From assembly GCA_027946555.1 (NCBI GenBank), contig JAPEVC010000032.1, positions 124,001 through 188,000 of the forward strand: 64,000 bases of DNA. The letters are read 5' to 3'. The notes under the pieces are model-generated. The model was given only the letters and a program-made list of their open reading frames with translations, did no database searches and was not told the origin of the DNA. Position numbers and translations under genes: made by a program. Numbering within the stretch: position 1 is the stretch's first letter; every line of letters begins with the position of its first letter. This DNA comes from Gnomoniopsis sp. IMI 355080. Lineage: Eukaryota > Ascomycota > Sordariomycetes > Diaporthales > Gnomoniaceae. This document shows positions 57,900 through 64,000 of the stretch, in pieces.

Positions 57900-60800
57900 T
57901 CGTTCATGCGGAAAAGGGAGAGCAGCCTCTCTGAGGAAGGGAAACATGATCAACGTTTGGAGGGTCGCCAATGTTCATGCGTGCGAACGAAACAATGCTA
58001 CCGTACCGGGAATATGGTCGTTGAACACCATTGGAAATGCTAGCGCTATTGGCGTACGGGCTGCAGCACATACAACAGCATATGCATATTCTGCCTGACT
58101 TATATCACCGTGTTGGCTTTTTCTTTTGGTTTTCTGATCTGATGTTCTGAGGTGACCAAGCGTTAATGAAGTGACTTTGGCAGAGATGAGGTTGCTCTAA
58201 GACCTCTTTTCCGAGATCAAGGGAGGAAGCACGGGCCATCAGGGACGGTCAGCAGCTAGCATGGGACCCCTGTCCCTGCATCGCAATTCAGGTACACCCG
58301 GGTGCCTCGACACTACGGACTACCGAATCTGTAATTTCTTCAATTCCTGTTCCTGTCCCAATTCCTAATCCACCCTTGCTTGTGACACATGCCGCTCGGG
58401 CGTTCGCACTTCGTCTCCAGCCACACGCATTTCTTGTCTCCTTGGCTCGAGGAGACGGATGAACTCCGAGTTCAAATTAGAGGGAAAAGCCGTGTGGCTG
58501 GGCAGTCCGTCGTCTCATCTTCTTCGATCATGCTTCTAGAAGGATAGGAAAGGTGGAGCACCCGGTTCGATGTTCATCCAGGGCCATCGCCGTCGTTGGC
58601 CTAGGATGGTTAATACTTCATGCGACGCGACTCGATACCAGCAGTACCAGCAACACAGCAGCCAGAAGGAGAAATTTTTTCTTGAAACGAAAAGAATTTG
58701 AACATTCGTTGTTGAGGCGCTGTGATTTAACAAGTAAACAACAAGGCGGCGAGCCTGTGTAGGTCATGTGCCTCTTCCATGCCTATCGCGAATCGAGGAG
58801 CATCCCATTGCCCGGCATACGCGAGATAGGTAGGCCCCATACGCAGTACCTGCAACGCTGCTGCGCGCGCACAATGCATACGGTCTGGACTGTGGCAGGC
58901 CATGTGCTTTCTTCTACGATGGTGATCAGGAGCACCTCCTGTCACATTCACATACAGACGCGACGTTGTGCTACCAAAGTACTCAAGGGTTGCGGGCCAC
59001 TACTTGCTCCTTGCACCACTGGTCCATCCCAAGAAGATGGCTGAGACATCGGGGGCGATCACTGTCAAGAAAAGAAATAGGCATGAATGAGGTACGCGTC
59101 AGTGGTTTGTTGACATCGGCGGCACCGGCAAGAGTTGAAACTTTAAAGTAAAAAGGCGCTGCGCGGAAATAAAATAAAATAAAAACGTAGTAACAGCTGG
59201 CGATGGTAATGCAGCATGAAGCGGTGATTTTACCTTTTGGCCCTAAGGCAAAAGCTGCCATGCTATCTTCAGGCATGGCCCTGGTTGACACTTGCCAGCC
59301 AGCTCAGCCAAGCCTCGGAAAGGCGGCCGGTCCGCAGGTTTCGGATGGTCGACCGTGATCGTCACGAACTCTGTGTTGCTACCTCACATCGGTAATCACT
59401 GCATAGCGGTAGAGAACGCACTGAGCACCTTGACTGGCCAAGAGCATCTTTGGATGAGACGAGTGCTCGCGCGGATACAGCGTACCTAAGTACATGCCAA
59501 TCGAGTACTCCGTACAGTTCTGACCGATGGTCTTCCCCCTAACCCTGGTTCATGACTATCTAAGTACCTACTTGCAAAACGAGATGAGAGTTCGCGTGTC
59601 CCGGGCTGACAGATTTGCCGATGTCATTGGCGAGGCATTAGCGAAGGGCAAAAAAAGAAGAAGATGAGTATAGAGAGGAACACAAAGGACCGGGCTGTCA
59701 ATTTAATGAAATTACGCAGGGCGCCGGGCCGTCTAGTGCCCTGGTCTCCCTACTCCAAGGCCTTGATATTGAGGGAGGATGTGAGGACAAAGATGGCAAG
59801 GCCAACATTGCGATCCGAGTGTAGACATTCATGTGAAGTGATTGTTTGTACCTGAAGAGAGAGTAGTGTTGCAAATTGACGCCGTCACAGGCGAGGCCCG
59901 TTCTTTTCGGGCTCCTCTCTTACGGACCCCCCCATACTCCATACTTCGTATACCCAACCTCTTCGTCTCCTCGGCTCCCTTTTGGCCTTCTTTGCGCTAT
60001 TGCTCTGTTGCCTCTTCGTCATTCCCCAAGGTTTTCCCGAAGAACCCTCACTCACTCTCTTCTTGCCGGCATTGCACGGCGTGAGTCCGGTCTTTTTTAG
60101 TTTTCTCTTGTTGGGATTCCTTTGTCGCACAACATTACCCCGGAATTGGCCTTGTTCTCCGCGCCTACAGATTAAATATACAGTAATCCAGTAATTCGCT
60201 CAGACGCCTGGCTCCGAATCCGCAACCACAGCCGCCCATTCAAAGTTGGATCCGCAACCGCAGTTCTGACGTGCCGTGCGGCTGCATCACCGCGCATCGC
60301 AGCGCGCATCCTGCATTTGCAGCTGCATCGCTCGCCAGCTGTGCCCGATCACTAGTGAAAGCGGTGGACAGGAGAGACTGGGGCCCAAACGAACAGCTCA
60401 TTGCTCAACAGCGTTTTTTTGCGTGAAGGGACGGGTTATTTTTTCTCCCCCTCCTCGAAAGTGAACCCCGAGCCAGAAAGAAGGTGGCCGCAGGAGTAGG
60501 AGGAGCCGCGCGTGAGCCGCATGCATGCAAGCTGCCCGTACCTGAGTCGACCCATAAACGAAGCGCGGAAAAGGGACCACCAAAGAAAAATATACCAAAA
60601 AATAGGGCGATCAATCAATAGCTACCCAAGGCTGCCTGCGTCCCTCTGAGCTGTCGAACCCAACGACCCTTGACCGCCTTCTACCAACGACGACAGCCAC
60701 AACATCACCACATCGCAGGGCAGCAATGATACAGAGACTGTAAAGACCGGAGTGAATGACTGGCGAATTGGTGACTCATTCCCAGACAAGCCTTGCATTG

Positions 60801-61833
60801 CGCAGTGCATACTCTGATCGTTGTATTATTTGTTAAATTAAAGCAAGAACGAGGTAGTCGGGAACAGGGCAAGGAAGGCAAGGCATAAACCTCACCGTCC
60901 TCCCCCCAGTCCGGGGGTCCCGCTACTCCTACAGAGGTACGCCACTATCTATCATTTTCGACCCATCACTCCGTCACTCGCGCCAGGATATCGTTTTTCT
61001 TGGTGCCGGTGCAGGTGCCAGGTAGTGTTGGGCCACACATCCCATACATCCATACATCCATACACCCATCCCCCATACCTCGGGATATCGAGGTCATCCT
61101 TGCGGCTTGAACTCCAATATACAGGAAAACTACTAGAGCCGCCTCGTCGTACGCCGCGTACCAATCGTGGTTACTCTTGCTTTCCAAGCCCCGAGGCCAG
61201 CTCCAAGATCCTTCTTTTTCTTTTATTTTTTGCAGTGCAGCCAATTTCCGGGCCTTCCAAAGGAAGGACAAAGATCGCGACACACCACGATACAAGACGA
61301 CTCGGACTTGCATCACACTCCTCATCGTCCGCCCCAAAAGAGCAAGGAAAATCAGCGTCACATAGCTGTGTGGGCCGAGGTTGCTATCTGCCTAGGTACT
61401 CTGTATTGTACTGGGCTGAGAGTCGTTGGTGGTGCGTGCTTGAAGGTGGAACAAGCAAGCTAGACACTATCTTGTCGCCCGAAACACACCCGCTACCTTC
61501 CCTTACTTTCCTACCTTACCTACCTAGGCGCAGTACCTTGCCTACTTTACCGTGCCGGGCCCTTCAACGCCCGCCCCCCTTTCCCGCGTCTGGTGCCGTT
61601 CCAAACCCCACGCCCTACCTGCAACAACTGCATTGTGCAGTTCTGCGTCTGCGTCTGCCATTGCTCAAACCACTCCGAGCCGTTGCGTGCGACTGCGCAC
61701 CCTCTCTCCATCAATCAATCCGCTCTTCGAGCTTGGTTACAGTCCCGCAGTCTGCAACGCAGTACTTGCTTTGTTATTCCAAGGCCGAGCTGAGCTGAGT
61801 TGAGCGAAGCGAGCGAAGCCCACGTTGGGCATC

Positions 61834-61859
<26 letters not shown>
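61834..61859. repeat. (CA)13 microsatellite in the kinase leader
   Basis: An uninterrupted CA run lies about 170 bp upstream of the kinase start codon and continues as degenerate ACAC units to about 61,873. Confidence 0.9.
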
Positions 61860-61864
<5 letters not shown>

Positions 61865-62030
61865 AACACACACCCGCCCTCCTTCCGTCCTTCGTCACGT
61901 CACTCACTCACTTTCGCTCGCCCTCTTTTTTTTCCGCCTTGCACCCCAGGAAACGTCCGACTCGCCGACTGAGCCCGATCCTTGCCTGGATCCCAATTTA
62001 TCCTCTTCCGCGCTTATTGCGTGGGGAAAA

Positions 62031-64000
62031 ATGTCGTCGACTGCATTACAATCTGCGCCCCATACCACAGCAACATCTGTCGCGACTCTCACACCGCCTT
62101 TGGTCGCTTCGTCGCCCAGCAGCAGCGGCCGCCCGCAACAACAACAACACCATCTTCATCATCATCATCATCAACAACAACAATCGACCTCTTCGCCTGC
62201 CCGCGACCCTTACTATGCTGCCATCCAGAACAGCACTGCCTCCTCGTCAGCTTCTAAACGCCCTACAAGGAAACACAGCGACAGTCCCAACAGGGGAGAC
62301 GTCCCGTCTCAAAGTAATTCGCCAATGAGTTCCCGCGCCGCCCTCGCGTCCCCCATCCCCGTCAACACCTCTTACGACCGTCCTTCCACCTCCGATCGAC
62401 GCAAGGACATGCCTTCCGTCGTGCCGCCTCGCTCCTCCTCCCAGCAGGCCCCCAGTGCCTCGGGCAATGGCTCAGCCTCCAGGAAAGTTTCGGGTGGCAG
62501 TCGTTCGAATGGCCAAGCCAGTGCGAGCAGCCAAAGTTATCAGGACGAGAGGAATCGCAGATCAGGATACCCCACCGGCCAAGACCAAACACAGCAAAAG
62601 TCGAGCAGTACTAGTCAGCGCGACGGAGCGCGACAAACGAACCCCCCGGTCTCAATGCCTGTCCGATCACATTCGACCACCTCGTCTACCCCCGCTGGTC
62701 CTTCCCGCGAAGCGAGTGAGATTTTGAATAGTATGGTGGTTTCGCAGCCTGAAGAAGATATTGGACGGGAACGCGAACGCGCTGCCTTGACACAACCACA
62801 TCAAAGTGGGACCTTGGACGAGGCGGCCGCATTGGCCCATGCGCCTAGCGAGCATCATGGTGAAGAATCTCGGCGCGGTAACAGGAGTAGGCATGACTTC
62901 AGCAAGCGAGAGAAGCACACCAAATTCGGCGAGTATATTCTCGGTAACACTATTGGTGAGGGCGAATTTGGCAAGGTCAAGCTTGGTTGGAAGCAGGAAG
63001 GTGGTGTGCAGGTGAGATACACGCTCATTTGTCAACCCCAGGTCTCCCATACTGATAATCATTGAAAATCCCCAGGTCGCAATAAAATTGATCAAGAAGG
63101 ATCAATTGGGCAGCAACCCATCTCGCATGGCCAAGATCATGCGAGAGGTCGCGATTCTCAAGCAGCTCACCCATCCGAACATTGTCCGGCTACACAAGAT
63201 GGAGGAATCCGAGAGACACTTCGGTATCGTTTTAGAGTATGCGTCGGGTGGCGAGTTGTTTGACTACATCCTCAATCACCGGTACTTGAAGGACAACGCA
63301 GCTCGGCGGCTTTTTGCCCAGCTTGTGTCCGGTGTTGGCTATCTACACAAGAAGGGCATCGTGCATCGAGACCTGAAGTTGGAGAATCTCTTGCTGGATC
63401 GCAATCGCAATATCATCATCACCGACTTCGGCTTCGCCAACACCTTTGACCCGACCGAGGACCTCACAGATGAGGAGGAGCACGGCCTGGGCGACCGCGA
63501 GTTTGTCAAGCGCATGGGTTTGAACCAAACGAAACCCAATGGCATGAGGAAAGGTGATCTCATGCAGACCAGTTGTGGCAGTCCTTGTTACGCCGCTCCT
63601 GAGTTGGTCGTTAGCGACTCACTTTATACCGGGCGGAAAGTTGACGTCTGGAGCTGCGGCGTGATTCTGGTAGGTCCCGCGACGCTTGCGCATGTATCTC
63701 TGCAGATGAATCGACACTAACAATATCTCCAGTACGCTATGTTGGCAGGCTATTTACCTTTTGACGACGATCCCGCAAATCCTGAAGGCGACAACATCAA
63801 CTTGCTCTACAAGTACATCGTTAACACCCCTCTCACCTTCCCCGAATACGTGACGCCTCACGCAAGAGATCTGCTGCGAAGGATACTAGTACCCAACCCG
63901 CGAAAACGTGCCGATTTGTTCGAGGTAGCGCGGCATAGCTGGTTGAGTGAGTACGCCCATGTGGTCGAGTTCATCACCAGCAGTACGACTACGCCAGGAG
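62031..64000 (+). CDS. KIN4: Kin4/Frk1-type serine/threonine protein kinase (3' end cut off)
   Basis: Exons 62031-63011, 63076-63669 and 63733 to beyond the window edge give at least 614 residues. The start is MSSTALQSAPHTTATS; the frame is open upstream but lies in pyrimidine-rich leader. A disordered Ser/Gln/His-rich N-terminus of about 290 residues includes a CAA/CAT-encoded Q/H tract at about 40-55. The kinase domain has GEGEFGKV (309-316), VAIK (Lys 331), HRDLKLEN (Asp 426) and DFGFAN (444-449). It then has a long acidic insert before the activation-loop end TSCGSPCYAAPE, a feature of Kin4/Frk1. Family knowledge: Kin4 acts in the spindle position checkpoint. Intron 2 splits the VILYAMLAGYLPF helix region. 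Orthology to Kin4 versus other CAMK/SNF1-related kinases is likely but unproven. Confidence 0.9.

Larger units (their letters stand above)
54410..62030. other. Gene-poor stretch of about 7.6 kb, ending in the kinase leader
   Basis: No complete gene can be supported between the BBE oxidase and the kinase. The 54.5-57.2 kb part is AT-richer with short palindromes and one exon-like fragment (55710-55886). From about 59.9 kb the plus strand becomes increasingly pyrimidine-rich, and the last kilobase looks like a long 5' leader/promoter of the kinase. No tRNA, rRNA or transposon protein was recognised. Confidence 0.5.

Noticed and set aside
58560..58580. GGTTCGAT-like tRNA B-box
   Set aside because: No A-box, acceptor stem or anticodon arm could be paired around it.
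61025..61798. 257-codon plus-strand ORF upstream of the kinase
   Set aside because: It is pyrimidine-rich leader sequence. All three plus frames are open here, the residues are a Ser/Pro/Leu/His mix with no domain, and it does not begin with a supported ATG.
63947..63954. GTGAGTAC splice-donor-like sequence in the kinase
   Set aside because: The coding frame continues with the conserved family text SEYAHVVEFI across it.

Overview
The window is nuclear DNA from a filamentous ascomycete (Pezizomycotina, most likely a sordariomycete). Short GT-AG introns of about 40-150 bp split compact genes on both strands. The proteins are typical fungal housekeeping families: Sac1, Rab5/Ypt5, Mic60, Dld1, Gwt1 and a Kin4-type kinase. 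They sit among fungal-specific proteins: a GLEYA adhesin, a polysaccharide-synthase-like GT2 and a secreted berberine-bridge-type oxidase. No rRNA, tRNA, CRISPR array, prophage or intact transposon was seen. Species assignment is not possible from the sequence alone.

Layout. 1-0.5 kb: 3' end of a GLEYA-domain surface protein. 0.8-1.4 kb: small unknown protein, minus strand. 2.5-16.1 kb: dense housekeeping block with SAC1 (minus) divergent from the Rab5 GTPase YPT5 (plus), then MIC60, DLD1 and a single-pass membrane protein with PPxY motifs (all plus). 17.0-19.0 kb: amidase (minus). 20.5-22.0 kb: disordered fungal protein (minus). 22.0-34.6 kb: a 12.6 kb stretch without a supportable gene. 34.6-36.3 kb: family 2 glycosyltransferase (plus). 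36.3-44.7 kb: a second gene-poor stretch. 44.7-51.1 kb: second housekeeping block with a P-loop kinase-like protein (minus), a Clp1-like/BTB-like protein (minus) and GWT1 (plus). 52.3-54.4 kb: secreted FAD-linked oxidase (plus). 54.4-62.0 kb: third gene-poor stretch, ending in the long pyrimidine-rich leader of the Kin4-like kinase, whose 3' end is cut by the window edge.

Functional themes. SAC1 and YPT5 share one 0.8 kb divergent promoter region and both act in phosphoinositide and endomembrane identity. MIC60 and DLD1 are neighbouring, co-oriented genes for mitochondrial inner-membrane proteins. GWT1, GT2 and the GLEYA protein concern the cell surface. Exon structures below were derived by joining frames at consensus splice sites and checking that the exon totals divide by three.

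The gene-poor stretches contain microsatellites, short palindromes (notably recurrent TACCTAGGTA-type sites) and a few isolated exon-like fragments that may be decayed or orphan genes. I found no convincing new multi-gene system. The most distinctive leads are the PPxY membrane protein as a candidate ubiquitin-ligase adaptor, the interleaving of gene deserts with conserved genes, the P-loop micro-exons of YPT5, and the orphan exon-like fragments.
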